Source of the DNA: Mycolicibacterium sp.
Lineage (GTDB): Bacteria; Actinomycetota; Actinomycetes; Mycobacteriales; Mycobacteriaceae
Direction of reading: 5' to 3'
DNA: 64,000 bases
Assembly: GCA_020637165.1 (NCBI GenBank)
Contig: JACJWN010000006.1
Span: 310,001-374,000 of the forward strand
Each line of letters opens with the position of its first letter. Positions within the stretch are counted from its first letter, which is position 1. The notes beneath the pieces were generated by a model that worked only from the letters and a program-made list of their open reading frames with translations, did no database searches and was not told the origin of the DNA. A program made the position numbers and the translations under genes. Shown here piece after piece: positions 27,658-40,909 of this stretch.

Positions 27658-28464
27658 ATGACCGATCACCGCCCCCCATTGGACGTCGCCGCGGTGCGCC
27701 GCGACCTGGTCGGACCGCACCGGGCGCTGCGCAGCCTGGAGGTGGTGGAGACCACCGGTTCGACCAACGCCGACCTGCTGGCCCGCCACGCCGCCGGACA
27801 CGACATCGACGGCGCGGTGCTGGTAGCCGAGCATCAAAGCGCCGGCCGCGGCCGGGCCGGTCGTAGTTGGTCCACCCCGCCGCGGTCGCAGATCGCGGTG
27901 TCCCTGGGTGTCGGCGTGGCCGGTGTCCCCTCAACGGCATGGGGCTGGCTGCCGCTGCTGACCGGGGTGGCGGCGGTCGACGCCGTGCGGGCCACCACCG
28001 GCATCCGCGCCGGCCTGAAGTGGCCCAACGACATCCTGGTCGGCGAGCACAAGCTGGGCGGAATCCTGGCGGAGGTGGCCTCGCCCGACCCGGTGATCGT
28101 GGTGGGGCTGGGCCTCAACGTCTCCCTGACCGCCCAGGAGGCCCCGGATTCCCGGGCCACCTCGCTGGCCATGCTGGGCTCGACGATGCTGGACCGCACC
28201 GCGCTGCTGGGCAGCGTGCTGGCCGAGTGGGCCGCGCGGATCGACCGCTGGCGCGCCGCCGGCGGTGCGGACCCCGCGCTGGTCGCCGACTACCGCGGGC
28301 ACAGCGTGACGCTGGGAACCCAGGTCCGGGCCGAGCTACCCGGCGGCCGCGAGATCGTCGGTGTCGCATCGGATCTCGACCAAATCGGACAACTCCACAT
28401 CGACACCGGCTCGCAGACCGTGGCGGTCGCGGCCGGTGACATCACCCACCTGCGGAACCGCTAG
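27658..28464 (+). CDS. birA: Biotin--[acetyl-CoA-carboxylase] ligase
   Basis: A 268-residue biotin protein ligase without an N-terminal DNA-binding domain (group I). Signature motifs: TGSTNADLL, the adenylate-binding GRGRAGRSW, SQIAVSLGV, and the LKWPNDILVGEHKLGGIL core. It attaches biotin to the lysine of the AccA-type carboxylase subunits, including AccA3 in this window. In M. tuberculosis the gene adjoins accD5; here it lies about 6.5 kb away, between the hemophore-like gene and fadE25. Confidence 0.94.
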   Translation: MTDHRPPLDVAAVRRDLVGPHRALRSLEVVETTGSTNADLLARHAAGHDIDGAVLVAEHQSAGRGRAGRSWSTPPRSQIAVSLGVGVAGVPSTAWGWLPLLTGVAAVDAVRATTGIRAGLKWPNDILVGEHKLGGILAEVASPDPVIVVGLGLNVSLTAQEAPDSRATSLAMLGSTMLDRTALLGSVLAEWAARIDRWRAAGGADPALVADYRGHSVTLGTQVRAELPGGREIVGVASDLDQIGQLHIDTGSQTVAVAAGDITHLRNR

Positions 28465-28481
28465 CAATCGGCGGAGCGGTA

Positions 28482-29651
28482 TCAGCGCAGCAGCGCGCGG
28501 GACATCACCACACGCTGGATCTGGTTGGTGCCCTCGTAGATCTGGGTGATCTTGGCGTCGCGCATCATCCGTTCCACCGGGAAGTCGACGGTGTAGCCGG
28601 CGCCGCCGAAGATCTGCACGGCATCGGTGGTGACCTCCATGGCCACATCGGAGGCGAAGCACTTCGAGGCCGCCGAGATGAACCCGAGGTTGCCCTCGCC
28701 GCGCTCGGCCCGGGCGGCGGCGGAGTAGACCATCAGCCGGGCGGCCTCCACCTTCATCGCCATATCGGCGATCATGAACTGCAGGCCCTGGTTGTCGGCG
28801 ATCGGCCGGCCGAACTGTTTGCGGTCCTTGGCGTAGGCGATCGCGGCGTCCAGTGCGCCCTGGGCAATGCCGACGGCCTGGGCGCCGATGGTCGGGCGGG
28901 TGTGGTCGAGGGTGGCCAGCGCAGTCTTGAAGCCGGTGCCGGGCTCACCGATGATCCGGTCACCCGGGATGCGGCAGTTCTCGAAGTACAGCTCGGTGGT
29001 GGGCGAGCCCTTGATGCCGAGCTTGCGTTCCTTCGGACCGACGGTGAAGCCCTCGTCGTCGGCGTGCACCATGAACGCCGAGATGCCGTTGGCGCCCTTG
29101 TCCGGATCGGTCACCGCCATCACGGTGTACCAGGTCGACTTGCCGCCGTTGGTGATCCAGCACTTCGAGCCGTTGAGGATCCAGTCGTCGCCATCGGCCT
29201 TGGCGCGGGTCCGCATCGCCGCGGCATCACTGCCGGCTTCCCGCTCCGAGAGCGCGTAGGAGGCCATCGCCTCACCGGAGGCGACGGCGGGCAGCACCTT
29301 CTGCTTCAGTTCGTCTGAGCCGCGCAGGATCAGGCCCATGGTGCCCAACTTGTTGACGGCGGGGATCAGCGACGCCGAGGCGTCCACCCGGGCCACCTCC
29401 TCGATGACGATGCAGGCCGCCACCGAGTCCGCACCCTGACCGCCGTACTCCTCCGGGACGTGCACAGCGTTGAAACCCGAGGCGTTCAGCGCATCCAGCG
29501 CCTCTTGCGGGAAACGCGCCTCCTCGTCCACCGCGGCGGCGTACGGAGCGATTTCCTTCTCCGCCAGCGCCCGGATCGCGGCCCGAAGCTCATCGTGCTC
29601 CTCGGGCAACTGGAACACGTCGAACGAAGGATCACCGGCCCAACTAGCCAT
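28482..29651 (-). CDS. fadE25: Acyl-CoA dehydrogenase FadE25
   Basis: A 389-residue FAD-dependent acyl-CoA dehydrogenase with the family signatures YALSEREAGSDAAA and the C-terminal active-site region ITQIYEGTNQIQRVVMSR, where the catalytic glutamate lies. Fold and length are standard for short/medium-chain enzymes, and it catalyses the first oxidation of beta-oxidation. A gaggagg Shine-Dalgarno sequence six bases before the ATG at 29651 fixes the start. The ACAD sits at the Rv3274c position upstream of purE/purK. Confidence 0.93.
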   Translation of the reverse strand: MASWAGDPSFDVFQLPEEHDELRAAIRALAEKEIAPYAAAVDEEARFPQEALDALNASGFNAVHVPEEYGGQGADSVAACIVIEEVARVDASASLIPAVNKLGTMGLILRGSDELKQKVLPAVASGEAMASYALSEREAGSDAAAMRTRAKADGDDWILNGSKCWITNGGKSTWYTVMAVTDPDKGANGISAFMVHADDEGFTVGPKERKLGIKGSPTTELYFENCRIPGDRIIGEPGTGFKTALATLDHTRPTIGAQAVGIAQGALDAAIAYAKDRKQFGRPIADNQGLQFMIADMAMKVEAARLMVYSAAARAERGEGNLGFISAASKCFASDVAMEVTTDAVQIFGGAGYTVDFPVERMMRDAKITQIYEGTNQIQRVVMSRALLR

Positions 29652-29692
29652 TTCAGCCTCCTCGCTAATCGCGGGTAACGGTACCCGCTCGC

Positions 29693-30199
29693 CTACATTC
29701 CGAGTAAACGCTCCCGAAGCGCCCGGTCCTTCGCGGCGACCTCCGCCTCAAGTCCCTTCTGGAAACCTTCCATCCGCTCCCGCATCGCCGGGTCCGCCGA
29801 GCCCAGGATCCGGACCGCCAGCAATCCGGCGTTGCGGGCGCCGCCGATCGACACCGTTGCGACCGGAACACCGGCCGGCATCTGCACGATCGACAGCAGT
29901 GAGTCGAATCCGTCGAGTTTGGCCAGCGGCACCGGGACACCGATCACCGGCAGAGCGGTGGCCGCAGCCACCATGCCCGGCAGATGCGCCGCCCCGCCGG
30001 CGCCGGCGATGACCACCTCGAGGCCGCGGCCGGCCGCGGTGCGCGCGTATTCGAGCATCAGGCCCGGGGTCCGGTGCGCTGAGACAACGCCCACCTCGAA
30101 GGGCACCTCGAACTCGGCCAGCGCCTCGGCGGCGCCCACCATCACCGGCCAGTCGCTGTCGCTGCCCATGATCAGGCCCACCCGGGGTCGATCAGACAT
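29693..30199 (-). CDS. purE: N5-carboxyaminoimidazole ribonucleotide mutase PurE
   Basis: A 168-residue class I PurE that moves the carboxyl group of N5-CAIR to C4 (CAIR) in purine synthesis. Markers: [34 protein letters not shown] and [19 protein letters not shown]. The ATG at 30199 overlaps the purK end by eight bases, so purK-purE are coupled. Confidence 0.96.
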   Translation of the reverse strand: MSDRPRVGLIMGSDSDWPVMVGAAEALAEFEVPFEVGVVSAHRTPGLMLEYARTAAGRGLEVVIAGAGGAAHLPGMVAAATALPVIGVPVPLAKLDGFDSLLSIVQMPAGVPVATVSIGGARNAGLLAVRILGSADPAMRERMEGFQKGLEAEVAAKDRALRERLLGM

Positions 30200-31385
30200 G
30201 CCCGGCCTCCCATCCGTCGGTCCACTCGGCGTGGGACAACCAGTGTGCCGCGCGCTCGGCGCGTTCCCGCACCACCGCGACATCGGTTCCCAGAATGTTC
30301 ACATGTCCGATCTTGCGTCCCGGGCGTTCTTCTTTGCCGTAGAGGTGCACATGGGCCTCCGGGATCCTGCCCATCAGGTGGTGCGTCCGCTCGTCCATGC
30401 CCATCGCCGGGGTGACCGCCGCTCCCAGCACGTTGGCCATCACCGTCACCGGGGCCAACGCCCGGGTGTCGCCGAGCGGGTAGTCCAACACCGCCCGAAG
30501 ATGCTGTTCGAACTGGCTGGTGACCGCGCCGTTCATGGTCCAGTGACCGGAGTTGTGCGGGCGCATCGCCAGTTCGTTGACCACCAGCGCGCCCTCGGTG
30601 GTCTCGAACAGCTCCACCGCCAGCACGCCGACCACGCCGAGTTCGTCGGCGATCCGCAGTCCCAGCTGTTCGGCCTCGGCCGCCAGTGGATCCGGCAGGT
30701 CCGGCGCCGGTGCGACCACCGTGACGCAGATCCCCTCACGCTGAACGGTTTCGACCACCGGCCAGGCCGCACCCTGACCGAACGGCGAGCGGGCCACCAG
30801 GATCGCCAGTTCGCGCCGCATCGGGACCCGCTCCTCGACCAGCACCGCCACCCCGTCGTCGAGGTATCCGGCCACCGCCTCGCGGGCGCACCGTAGGTCG
30901 TCGGCAAGCACTACGCCGCGGCCGTCGTAGCCGCCACGGACGGTCTTGACCACCACCGACCGGCCCGTCGATGCGGCGAAAGCGTCGACATCCCCGACCG
31001 TGTGGACCTCGGCGAACCGGGGCACCGGGGCGCCGATCTCGGCCAGCCGCCGACGCATCGCCAGCTTGTCCTGCGCGTAGACCAGCGCCTCCGGCGGCGG
31101 CAGCACCGCCACCCCTTCCTCGACCAGCGTGTATAGCAGTTCGGTCGGGACGTGTTCGTGGTCGAAGGTCAGTGCGGCAGCACCGGCCGCCGCGGCGCGC
31201 AGGGCCTGCAGGTCGGTATGGGATCCGATGAGCACGTCGGGGCTCACCTGGGCAGCCGGATCCTCGGCGCTGACGGACAGCACCCGAAGGCCCTGCCCGA
31301 GGGAGATCGCGGCCTGATGGGTCATCCGGGCCAATTGCCCGCCACCCACCATCGCCACCACGGGTCCGTTCGGCACGGCGACCAT
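30192..31385 (-). CDS. purK: N5-carboxyaminoimidazole ribonucleotide synthase PurK
   Basis: A 397-residue ATP-grasp enzyme that makes N5-CAIR from AIR, bicarbonate and ATP. The N-terminal [11 protein letters not shown], the ATP-grasp [13 protein letters not shown] and the [14 protein letters not shown] motif are typical. The ATG at 31385 gives the family length; the open frame extends 16 codons further upstream. Divergent from the GtrA gene. Confidence 0.95.
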   Translation of the reverse strand: MVAVPNGPVVAMVGGGQLARMTHQAAISLGQGLRVLSVSAEDPAAQVSPDVLIGSHTDLQALRAAAAGAAALTFDHEHVPTELLYTLVEEGVAVLPPPEALVYAQDKLAMRRRLAEIGAPVPRFAEVHTVGDVDAFAASTGRSVVVKTVRGGYDGRGVVLADDLRCAREAVAGYLDDGVAVLVEERVPMRRELAILVARSPFGQGAAWPVVETVQREGICVTVVAPAPDLPDPLAAEAEQLGLRIADELGVVGVLAVELFETTEGALVVNELAMRPHNSGHWTMNGAVTSQFEQHLRAVLDYPLGDTRALAPVTVMANVLGAAVTPAMGMDERTHHLMGRIPEAHVHLYGKEERPGRKIGHVNILGTDVAVVRERAERAAHWLSHAEWTDGWEAGHV

Positions 31386-31472
31386 GGTGTCACGACCCCG
31401 CCGACCGCCGTTTGATCGACCGGCGTTTACCAACCGTGACCTGCATCTCTACTCAACGTAGGGGGATTTCCG

Positions 31473-31478
31473 TAGAAT
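31473..31478 (+). promoter_or_regulatory. -10 box for the GtrA-family gene (leaderless)
   Basis: TAGAAT (one base from TATAAT) ends eight bases before the GTG at 31487 in the purK/GtrA divergent spacer; no Shine-Dalgarno sequence follows. Confidence 0.5.
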
Positions 31479-31486
31479 TTGCCCCT

Positions 31487-32113
31487 GTGTCTTTCGCTGA
31501 TGCCACGATCGCCCGGCTGCCCCGGCCGATCCGGCCCGTCGCCGAGCGGCATCACGAGCTGATCAAGTTCGCGATCGTCGGGGCGACCACGTTCGTCATC
31601 GACTCGGTGATCTTCTACACCCTGAAACTGACGATCCTCGAGCCCAAGCCGGTCACCGCGAAGGTGATAGCCGGCATCGTCGCGGTGATCGCCTCCTACA
31701 TCCTCAACCGGGAGTGGAGCTTCCGCGACCGCGGCGGCCGCGAACGTCACCACGAGGCTTTGCTGTTCTTCGGGGTCAGCGGTGTCGGCGTGGTCCTGGC
31801 GATGGTTCCACTGTGGTTCTCCAGCTACGTGCTGGGCCTGCGGGTACCCAACGTGTCGCTGACGGTGGAGAACATCGCCGACTTCGTGTCCGCCTACATC
31901 ATCGGCAACCTGCTGCAGATGGCGTTCCGGTTCTGGGCCTTCCGGCGCTGGGTGTTCCCCGACGAAGTGGGCCGCGAGCCCGACCGGGCGCTGGAGTCGA
32001 CCCTGACCGCGGGCGGTATCGCCGAGGCGATCGAAGACGAGTTCGAGGCCCGGGAGGCCCGCCGCGGCGTGGTGACCCCGCTGCGGCGCCGTCGCCGCCC
32101 ACCGGCCGCCTAA
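31487..32113 (+). CDS. GtrA family membrane protein
   Basis: A 208-residue protein with four predicted transmembrane segments in its first 150 residues (LIKFAIVGATTFVIDSVIFY, then VIAGIVAVIASYILNREW, and two more) followed by a basic cytoplasmic tail. The NREWSFRDR element is the GtrA signature. GtrA proteins are thought to move polyprenyl-phosphate sugars across the membrane; this is the Rv3277 position. GTG at 31487 is preferred for the -10 box in front of it. Its stop codon overlaps the stop of the PH-domain gene by four bases. Confidence 0.88.
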   Translation: MSFADATIARLPRPIRPVAERHHELIKFAIVGATTFVIDSVIFYTLKLTILEPKPVTAKVIAGIVAVIASYILNREWSFRDRGGRERHHEALLFFGVSGVGVVLAMVPLWFSSYVLGLRVPNVSLTVENIADFVSAYIIGNLLQMAFRFWAFRRWVFPDEVGREPDRALESTLTAGGIAEAIEDEFEAREARRGVVTPLRRRRRPPAA

Positions 32114-32640
32114 CGAGGGGACCCGGTTCCGAACTCCTCGGCGCCGAGGGTGTCGAAGACCTCGTGGTAGAGCAGCGAGTGCACCTGCTCGACCTGCGGG
32201 ATGTCGAAGAACTCCAGCGGATCCTGGGCCGCCGACTCGATCACCAGGGTGCCGGTGCGCACGATCCGGTCCAGTAGGCCGTGCCGGAACTCGACACTGT
32301 TGATCCGGGCCAGCGGGATGTCGATCCCGGCCCGGGTCAGCAGCCCGTGCCGGTACATCACCCGCCGGTCGGTGATCACGAAGTGGGTGGTCAGCCACGC
32401 CAGGAACGGCCGCAGGGTCAACCAGACCACCAGGATCAGCCAGATACCGGCGATGACGGCCCACACCACCTGTTTGGCACGCGGATCCCACTCGGCGCGG
32501 CTGACCACGGCCGCACCGAAGGATGCCAGCGCCGTTGACACCAGCAAAGCCAGCACGGGCAGGACGAGGCGCTTCCAGTGCGGGTGGCGGTGCAACACCA
32601 CCCGCTCGTCCTGCGCGAGCACATTGTCCGGATAGGCCAT
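32110..32640 (-). CDS. Membrane protein with bacterial PH (bPH2) domain
   Basis: A 176-residue protein with two transmembrane segments (about residues 26-47 and 59-80) and a C-terminal PH-like domain: THFVITDRRVMYRHGLLTRAG followed by DIPLARINSVEFRHGLLDRI. Role unknown; homologues sit at the Rv3278c position. The ATG at 32640 has an aggag six bases upstream; an ATG at 32646 touches that ribosome binding site directly and is less likely. Confidence 0.88.
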   Translation of the reverse strand: MAYPDNVLAQDERVVLHRHPHWKRLVLPVLALLVSTALASFGAAVVSRAEWDPRAKQVVWAVIAGIWLILVVWLTLRPFLAWLTTHFVITDRRVMYRHGLLTRAGIDIPLARINSVEFRHGLLDRIVRTGTLVIESAAQDPLEFFDIPQVEQVHSLLYHEVFDTLGAEEFGTGSPR

Positions 32641-32700
32641 AATCATCTCCTACGTCACCGGTGCCGGAATTGGCAAGGACATGAGCGTCGAAGGATCGCT

Positions 32701-35792
<3,092 letters not shown>

Positions 35793-35801
35793 GAGCCGAG
35801 C

Positions 35802-36077
35802 ATGCGACACGAGGACATCACCGAAGTCAGCGATCCGCACCAGCTGACCATCGACGAACCCGAGCACGAGCCCTCGGAGATCCGGGTGCTCAAGGGCAAC
35901 CCCAGCGACGCCGAACTGGCCGCGGTGATCACCGTGCTGGCCGGGCTGGGTGGCGGGCGGGGCCAGCACGGCCCGCAGGAGCTCAACCTATGGGGCCACC
36001 CGGTGGACAAGTTGCGTTATGACGTCACCAGCTGGCAGCGGGTCACCCTCCTGGAGCGGACGCATATGCGCCGATGA
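35802..36077 (+). CDS. accE5: Acyl-CoA carboxylase epsilon subunit AccE5
   Basis: A 91-residue small subunit: acidic N-terminal tail, then the AccE core [20 protein letters not shown] and the tryptophan-rich [15 protein letters not shown] ending. AccE5 stabilises the AccA3-AccD5 holoenzyme. A taggag ribosome binding site lies seven bases upstream of the ATG. Immediately downstream of accD5, as in other mycobacteria. Confidence 0.95.
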   Translation: MRHEDITEVSDPHQLTIDEPEHEPSEIRVLKGNPSDAELAAVITVLAGLGGGRGQHGPQELNLWGHPVDKLRYDVTSWQRVTLLERTHMRR

Positions 36078-36084
36078 ACGGCCG

Positions 36085-36741
36085 ATGACGCGGTTCGTGC
36101 TGGGTTCGGCCTCGACCGGCCGGCTGCGGGTGCTGCGCAACGCCGGGATCGACCCGCTGGTCGCGGTGTCCGGGGTCGACGAGGACGCGGTGATCGCCGG
36201 GGTCGGCGCTGGGGCCGATCCGGCCACGGTGGTCACCGCCCTCGCCGCGGCCAAGGCCGAGTCGGTGTGCCGGGACCTGCCAGCCACGGTGACGGTGGAC
36301 TGCGTGGTCATCGGCTGCGATTCGATGCTCTTCCTCGACGGCGAGCTCAGCGGCAAGCCGGTGACGCCCGAGGAGACCCGGCGGCGGTGGGCGGCGATTG
36401 CCGGGCAGGCGGGCCGATTGTTCACCGGGCACAGCGTTGCCCGGATGCGGGACGGCGCGGTGACGGCGACCGCAGCGGCCGCCGAGGTGACCACCGTGCG
36501 CTTCGGTGTGCCCGAGGCGGCCGAACTGGAGGCCTACATCGCCAGCGGGGAGCCGCTCGGGGTTGCCGGTGCCTTCACCCTCGACGGACTCGGCGGCTGG
36601 TTCGTCGACGGCGTCGACGGCGACCCGTCCAACGTGGTGGGGTTGGGCCTGGCCGTCACCCGTCGGCTGCTGGAGGCGGTGGGGCTCTCGATCGGCGAGC
36701 TTTGGCGGGCGAATCCGGTGCGGCCCTCGGTAGGCTCGTAG
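36085..36741 (+). CDS. maf: Maf-family nucleoside triphosphate pyrophosphatase
   Basis: A 218-residue Maf/Ham1-like house-cleaning pyrophosphatase that hydrolyses non-canonical or excess nucleoside triphosphates (septum formation inhibitor family). Signatures: [13 protein letters not shown] at the start, [17 protein letters not shown] in the middle and [19 protein letters not shown] near the end. The ATG at 36085 is seven bases after the accE5 stop. Part of the accD5-accE5-maf-sseA-sufE run. Confidence 0.92.
   Translation: MTRFVLGSASTGRLRVLRNAGIDPLVAVSGVDEDAVIAGVGAGADPATVVTALAAAKAESVCRDLPATVTVDCVVIGCDSMLFLDGELSGKPVTPEETRRRWAAIAGQAGRLFTGHSVARMRDGAVTATAAAAEVTTVRFGVPEAAELEAYIASGEPLGVAGAFTLDGLGGWFVDGVDGDPSNVVGLGLAVTRRLLEAVGLSIGELWRANPVRPSVGS
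36731..36736 (+). promoter_or_regulatory. -10 box for sseA (leaderless candidate)
   Basis: TAGGCT lies within the end of maf and ends six bases before the sseA GTG at 36743. It would give a separate leaderless sseA-sufE message. Confidence 0.4.
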
Positions 36742-36742
36742 C

Positions 36743-37639
36743 GTGGCACTGCCTCCCGATCCCAGCCCCGTCCTGCAGGATTACGCCCACCCCGAGCGGC
36801 TGGTCACCGCCGACTGGCTCTCGGCGAATCTGGGCACCCCGGGCCTGGCTGTCGTGGAGTCCGACGAGGATGTGCTGCTCTACGACGTCGGCCATATCCC
36901 CGGCGCGGTCAAGATCGACTGGCACACCGATCTCAACGATCCGCATGTCCGCGACTACATCAGCGGCGAACAGTTCGCGGATCTGATGAATCGCAAGGGC
37001 ATCTCGCGCGACGACACCGTGGTGATCTACGGCGACAAGAGCAACTGGTGGGCCGCCTACGCGCTGTGGGTGTTCACCCTGTTCGGCCACCCCGACGTGC
37101 GCCTGCTCAACGGCGGGCGCGACCTGTGGCTGGCCGAGGGACGCGAGACCACCCTGAAGGTTCCCGAGAAGACCACCGCCGGCTACCCCGTCGTGCAGCG
37201 CGACGACCGGCCGATCCGCGCCTACCGCGACGACGTGCTGGCCGCACTCGGCACCGCCACCCTGATCGATGTGCGCTCGCCGCAGGAGTACACCGGCGAA
37301 CGCACCCACATGCCGGACTACCCGGAGGAGGGCGCGCTGCGCGGCGGCCACATCCCCACCGCGGTGTCGGTACCGTGGGCGCGGGCGGCCGACGAGCAGG
37401 GCCGTTTCCGTCCGCGCGCCGAACTGGCGGAGATCTACTCCTTCATCGAACCCGGCGCGGACACCATCGCCTACTGCCGCATCGGCGAGCGCTCCAGCCA
37501 CACCTGGTTCGTGCTCACCCACCTGCTGGGCATCCCGGGGGTGCGCAACTACGACGGCTCCTGGACGGAATGGGGCAACGTCGTAAGGGTGCCCGTCGTC
37601 ATCGGCGACGAACCCGGCGCCGCGCCCGCAGCACCATGA
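36743..37639 (+). CDS. sseA: Thiosulfate/3-mercaptopyruvate sulfurtransferase (rhodanese) SseA
   Basis: A 298-residue protein with two rhodanese domains. The catalytic C-terminal loop [13 protein letters not shown] carries the active cysteine (CRIGERS) near residue 245; the N-terminal domain is inactive, as usual. SseA moves sulfane sulphur to an acceptor. It starts GTG at 36743 and its stop overlaps the sufE start (ATGA), which fits a sulphur-relay pair. Confidence 0.94.
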   Translation: MALPPDPSPVLQDYAHPERLVTADWLSANLGTPGLAVVESDEDVLLYDVGHIPGAVKIDWHTDLNDPHVRDYISGEQFADLMNRKGISRDDTVVIYGDKSNWWAAYALWVFTLFGHPDVRLLNGGRDLWLAEGRETTLKVPEKTTAGYPVVQRDDRPIRAYRDDVLAALGTATLIDVRSPQEYTGERTHMPDYPEEGALRGGHIPTAVSVPWARAADEQGRFRPRAELAEIYSFIEPGADTIAYCRIGERSSHTWFVLTHLLGIPGVRNYDGSWTEWGNVVRVPVVIGDEPGAAPAAP

Positions 37640-38049
37640 ACATGCCGGCACCCCTGGCCGAGGTGGTATCCGAATTCGGCGAGGTCAACGGCCAGGACAA
37701 ACTGGCGCTTCTGTTGGAGTTCGCCAACGAGTTGCCGCCGCTGCCGGCCGACCTCGAAGAGGCGGCCATGGAACCCGTGCCGGAGTGCCAGTCGCCGCTG
37801 TTCCTGCACGTCGACGCCGCCGACCCCGAGCACGTGCGGCTGTACTTCAGCGCGCCGGCGGAAGCGCCGACCACCCGCGGGTTCGCGTCGATCCTGGCCA
37901 CCGGCCTGGACGGACAGCCGGCTACCGCGATCCTCGCGGTCCCCGACGACTTCTACGCCGAACTGGGCCTGGCGAAGCTGATCAGCCCGCTGCGACTGCG
38001 GGGCATGTCGGCCATGCTGACCCGGATCAAACGCCGGTTGCGTAGCTAG
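37636..38049 (+). CDS. SufE family sulphur acceptor protein
   Basis: A 137-residue SufE-like protein; the conserved cysteine appears in [10 protein letters not shown] near residue 52, the persulfide acceptor site, with the [12 protein letters not shown] segment of the family. SufE proteins take sulphur from cysteine desulfurase or sulfurtransferases. It is Rv3284-like, and the overlap with sseA indicates transfer from SseA to SufE. An in-frame ATG six bases inside is the alternative start. Confidence 0.9.
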   Translation: MNMPAPLAEVVSEFGEVNGQDKLALLLEFANELPPLPADLEEAAMEPVPECQSPLFLHVDAADPEHVRLYFSAPAEAPTTRGFASILATGLDGQPATAILAVPDDFYAELGLAKLISPLRLRGMSAMLTRIKRRLRS

Positions 38050-38152
38050 GGCGCCCACGTTCCCACCAGAAGCTTTGCCCGTTCCACGACCCCGCTGAAC
38101 CGCCCGTTGAGCTTCAGTTAGCCCCGTAGATACGCCCCATCGAGGAAAGAAC

Positions 38153-38168
38153 AGCGGGCCGCCCCGCT
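38153..38168 (+). terminator. Possible terminator downstream of sufE
   Basis: AGCGGG and CCCGCT (six-base stem, loop ccgc) form a G/C-rich hairpin about 100 bases after the sufE stop, followed by a short ttgt run. A second, overlapping pairing of CCCC with GGGG is possible. The uracil tract is weak, so only a modest call. Confidence 0.3.
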
Positions 38169-38238
38169 TTGTGGGGTAGGCGTGACCCACCGGCGAGGCC
38201 ACATCAAACGTCTTGATCAACTGATGTTTGCTGCAGGC

Positions 38239-38778
38239 TCAAGAACACTCGGGGGCATCTCCCCAAGCCGGAGTGCCCGGCAATGCCACTCTCACCGGAA
38301 AGTGCTGCGCGAAGAGCTGTTCTGGCGGGTGCTGCTTCACAGAGATCGGTGATGAATCGTTCCGCTGAGGCTGTCCACCAGCCTTCGGCTGCCTGACACT
38401 CTCCCCGAAGCTCAAGCGTGCCTTAACTAACCTCTGCAAAGGCAGATCCAGCAATCGCCCGGCTGCGCCTCGCCAGAAACTGTGTGCAGGCAGACGCAAT
38501 GATCGCGTTGAGCGGAACAACAAACTGAGCCCCACGACCACGGTCAGACTCCAGCCTTCAGGCACACGCCGACAGTGCAATTCAGGAGGTTTGTGAACGC
38601 ACCTCAGAAGGAAGCCGACCAAGGGTGCAGTAATCGTGATCCGCGATCCGTTGGGAACCACAAATCGAAAGCCGAGATCCGGATCGTCGGAATCGGGGTC
38701 CAGCCAAAGAAGCGTTCCTGGTAGTGGTCCAGATTCAGGCCCGCCTTCATCGGCGTCTGAGCTGAATCGCACCATCAT
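38239..38778 (-). CDS. Orphan hypothetical protein in a low-GC3 island
   Basis: An intact 179-residue frame of unknown family. The N-terminal part has a folded-domain look (GTLLWLDPDSDDPDLGFRFV, SRITITAPLVGFLL); the last 60 residues are polar and low in hydrophobic content. Its third-codon GC is near 60 percent by eye, against about 90 percent in neighbouring genes, and the surrounding bases are equally AT-richer, so either it is a horizontally acquired gene or a non-coding stretch. No usual motif, signal peptide or clear ribosome binding site is seen. Treat the coding status as unsettled. Confidence 0.4.
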   Translation of the reverse strand: MMVRFSSDADEGGPESGPLPGTLLWLDPDSDDPDLGFRFVVPNGSRITITAPLVGFLLRCVHKPPELHCRRVPEGWSLTVVVGLSLLFRSTRSLRLPAHSFWRGAAGRLLDLPLQRLVKARLSFGESVRQPKAGGQPQRNDSSPISVKQHPPEQLFAQHFPVRVALPGTPAWGDAPECS

Positions 38779-39124
38779 CGCGAGGGGTGCTCAGCGACTC
38801 GCGACATCCCGTAAAAGATAGCCGAAACCCGCACGGGCGGTCGCCGCCGCGTCAGCTAGCAAATCCGGTTCCCTCGTGCGGCCCAGAGCCAATACGTCCC
38901 GCCCGTGGGGCAATACGGATGCTGGGGCGATTGCACACGTAGAGCGCACGCAGAGAGAAAGCTACACATTGCGTCGGACCGTACCGCTCACTTCCGCCTC
39001 TCCAATGCCGTCAAACAACCATTCGAGTACGTCAACGCGGTCCGACAAAAACCGTCGATCCGCCACGTTCTAGACTGCTGCGAACTCTATTCTTTATCCG
39101 GTTCTTAAAGTTCAGGAGGCGCGC
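38779..39124. other. Non-coding, AT-richer spacer upstream of accA3
   Basis: About 350 bases with no gene I can support. It is less GC-rich than the genes on either side. Close to accA3, TATTCT at 39088-39093 could be a -10 box and AGGAGG at 39114-39119 is the accA3 ribosome binding site (five bases before the GTG). The upstream half shows no repeats or RNA gene I recognise. Confidence 0.5.
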
Positions 39125-40909
39125 GTGCCCAGTCAGACCATCGCGAAGGTTCTCGTCGCCAACCGCGGCGAGATCGCGGTCCGGGTGATCCGGGCGGCCA
39201 AGGACGCCGGTCTGGGCAGTGTCGCGGTCTACGCCGAACCGGACGCCGACGCCCCGCACGTAGCGCTGGCCGACGAGGCGTTCGCCCTCGGCGGGCAGAC
39301 CTCGGCGGAGTCCTATCTGGACTTCGGCAAGATCCTCGACGCCGCGGAGAAGTCGGGCGCCAACGCGATTCACCCCGGCTACGGCTTCCTCTCCGAGAAC
39401 GCCGACTTCGCCCAGGCCGTCATCGACGCCGGACTGATCTGGATCGGACCCAGCCCGCAGTCCATCCGCGATCTCGGTGACAAGGTGACCGCCCGCCACA
39501 TCGCCGCCCGCGCGCAGGCCCCGCTGGTTCCCGGCACCCCGGACCCGGTGAAGGACGCCGACGAGGTGGTGGCCTTCGCCCGCGAGTACGGCGTGCCGAT
39601 CGCCATCAAGGCGGCCTTCGGCGGCGGCGGCCGCGGCATGAAGGTGGCCCGCACCATCGAGGAGATTCCCGAACTGTTCGAGTCGGCCACCCGGGAGGCG
39701 GTCGCCGCGTTCGGCCGCGGTGAGTGCTTCGTCGAGCGCTACCTGGACAAGCCGCGCCACGTCGAGGCCCAGGTGATCGCCGACCAGCACGGCAACGTCG
39801 TGGTCGCCGGCACCCGCGACTGCTCGCTGCAGCGACGGTTCCAGAAGCTGGTCGAGGAGGCCCCCGCGCCCTTCCTCACCGACGCCCAGCGCGCCGAGAT
39901 CCACGAGTCGGCCAAGCGGATCTGCAAGGAAGCCGGCTACTACGGGGCCGGCACCGTGGAGTACCTGGTCGGTCAGGACGGTCTGATCTCCTTCCTCGAG
40001 GTGAACACCCGGCTGCAGGTGGAGCATCCGGTCACCGAGGAGACCTCGGGCATCGACCTGGTGCGCGAGCAGTTCCGCATCGCCAACGGCGAGCACCTCG
40101 ACATCACCGAGGACCCGGCCCCGCGCGGGCATTCCATCGAATTTCGGATCAACGGCGAGGACGCCGGTCGCGGATTCCTGCCCGCCCCCGGCCCGGTGAA
40201 CCGCTTCGAGGCGCCCACTGGCCCCGGTGTGCGGCTGGACTCCGGCGTCGTGGCGGGTTCGGTGATCGGCGGCCAGTTCGACTCGATGCTGGCCAAGCTG
40301 ATCGTCAGCGGCGCGAACCGTACCGAGGCGCTGCAACGCGCCCGCCGCGCGCTCGACGAGTTCCACGTCGAGGGCCTGGCGACGGTCATCCCGTTCCACC
40401 GCGCGATCGTGGCCGACCCGGCCTTCATCGGCGACGAGGACGGGTTCACCGTGCACACCCGCTGGATCGAGACCGAATGGGACAACCAGGTCGAACCGTT
40501 CACCGGCGGCGGCGCGGTCGACGAAGAAGAGGCCCAGCCGCGCCAGAAGGTCATCGTGGAGGTGGGCGGCCGCCGCCTGGAGGTCTCCCTGCCGGGCGAC
40601 CTGGCCCTGGGCAACGGCGGCGCCGCCGAGCCCGGCGTTGTCCGCAAGAAGCCCAAGGCCCGCAAGCGTGGCGCGAACAACGCCGCGGCGGCCTCCGGTG
40701 ACGCTGTGACCGCCCCCATGCAGGGCACCGTCGTCAAGGTCGCCGTCGAGGAGGGGCAGACGGTCAGCGCCGGCGACCTGGTGGTGGTGCTGGAAGCCAT
40801 GAAGATGGAGAACCCGGTGACCGCCCACAAGGACGGTGTGATCACCGGCCTCGCCGTCGAGGCCGGGGCCGCCATCACCCAGGGCACAGTGCTCGCCGAG
40901 ATCAAGTGA
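39125..40909 (+). CDS. accA3: Acyl-CoA carboxylase alpha subunit AccA3 (biotin carboxylase plus BCCP)
   Basis: A 594-residue protein: biotin carboxylase with ATP-grasp ([20 protein letters not shown] start, [11 protein letters not shown] loop, VEYLV and [20 protein letters not shown] active site), a linker with alanine-rich [13 protein letters not shown], and a C-terminal biotinyl domain with EAMKMEN (biotin on K560). AccA3 is the shared alpha subunit for AccD4, AccD5 and AccD6 complexes supplying malonyl- and methylmalonyl-CoA for fatty and mycolic acids. Start GTG at 39125 with AGGAGG upstream. A 70-residue ORF starts at its last base. Confidence 0.97.
   Translation: MPSQTIAKVLVANRGEIAVRVIRAAKDAGLGSVAVYAEPDADAPHVALADEAFALGGQTSAESYLDFGKILDAAEKSGANAIHPGYGFLSENADFAQAVIDAGLIWIGPSPQSIRDLGDKVTARHIAARAQAPLVPGTPDPVKDADEVVAFAREYGVPIAIKAAFGGGGRGMKVARTIEEIPELFESATREAVAAFGRGECFVERYLDKPRHVEAQVIADQHGNVVVAGTRDCSLQRRFQKLVEEAPAPFLTDAQRAEIHESAKRICKEAGYYGAGTVEYLVGQDGLISFLEVNTRLQVEHPVTEETSGIDLVREQFRIANGEHLDITEDPAPRGHSIEFRINGEDAGRGFLPAPGPVNRFEAPTGPGVRLDSGVVAGSVIGGQFDSMLAKLIVSGANRTEALQRARRALDEFHVEGLATVIPFHRAIVADPAFIGDEDGFTVHTRWIETEWDNQVEPFTGGGAVDEEEAQPRQKVIVEVGGRRLEVSLPGDLALGNGGAAEPGVVRKKPKARKRGANNAAAASGDAVTAPMQGTVVKVAVEEGQTVSAGDLVVVLEAMKMENPVTAHKDGVITGLAVEAGAAITQGTVLAEIK

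Noticed and set aside
38876-39073. A 65-codon frame in the accA3 upstream spacer
   Set aside because: No ribosome binding site, no recognisable domain, skewed composition.
39032-40828. A 598-codon minus-strand frame opposite accA3
   Set aside because: accA3 is certain; this frame is its mirror and contains no domain.
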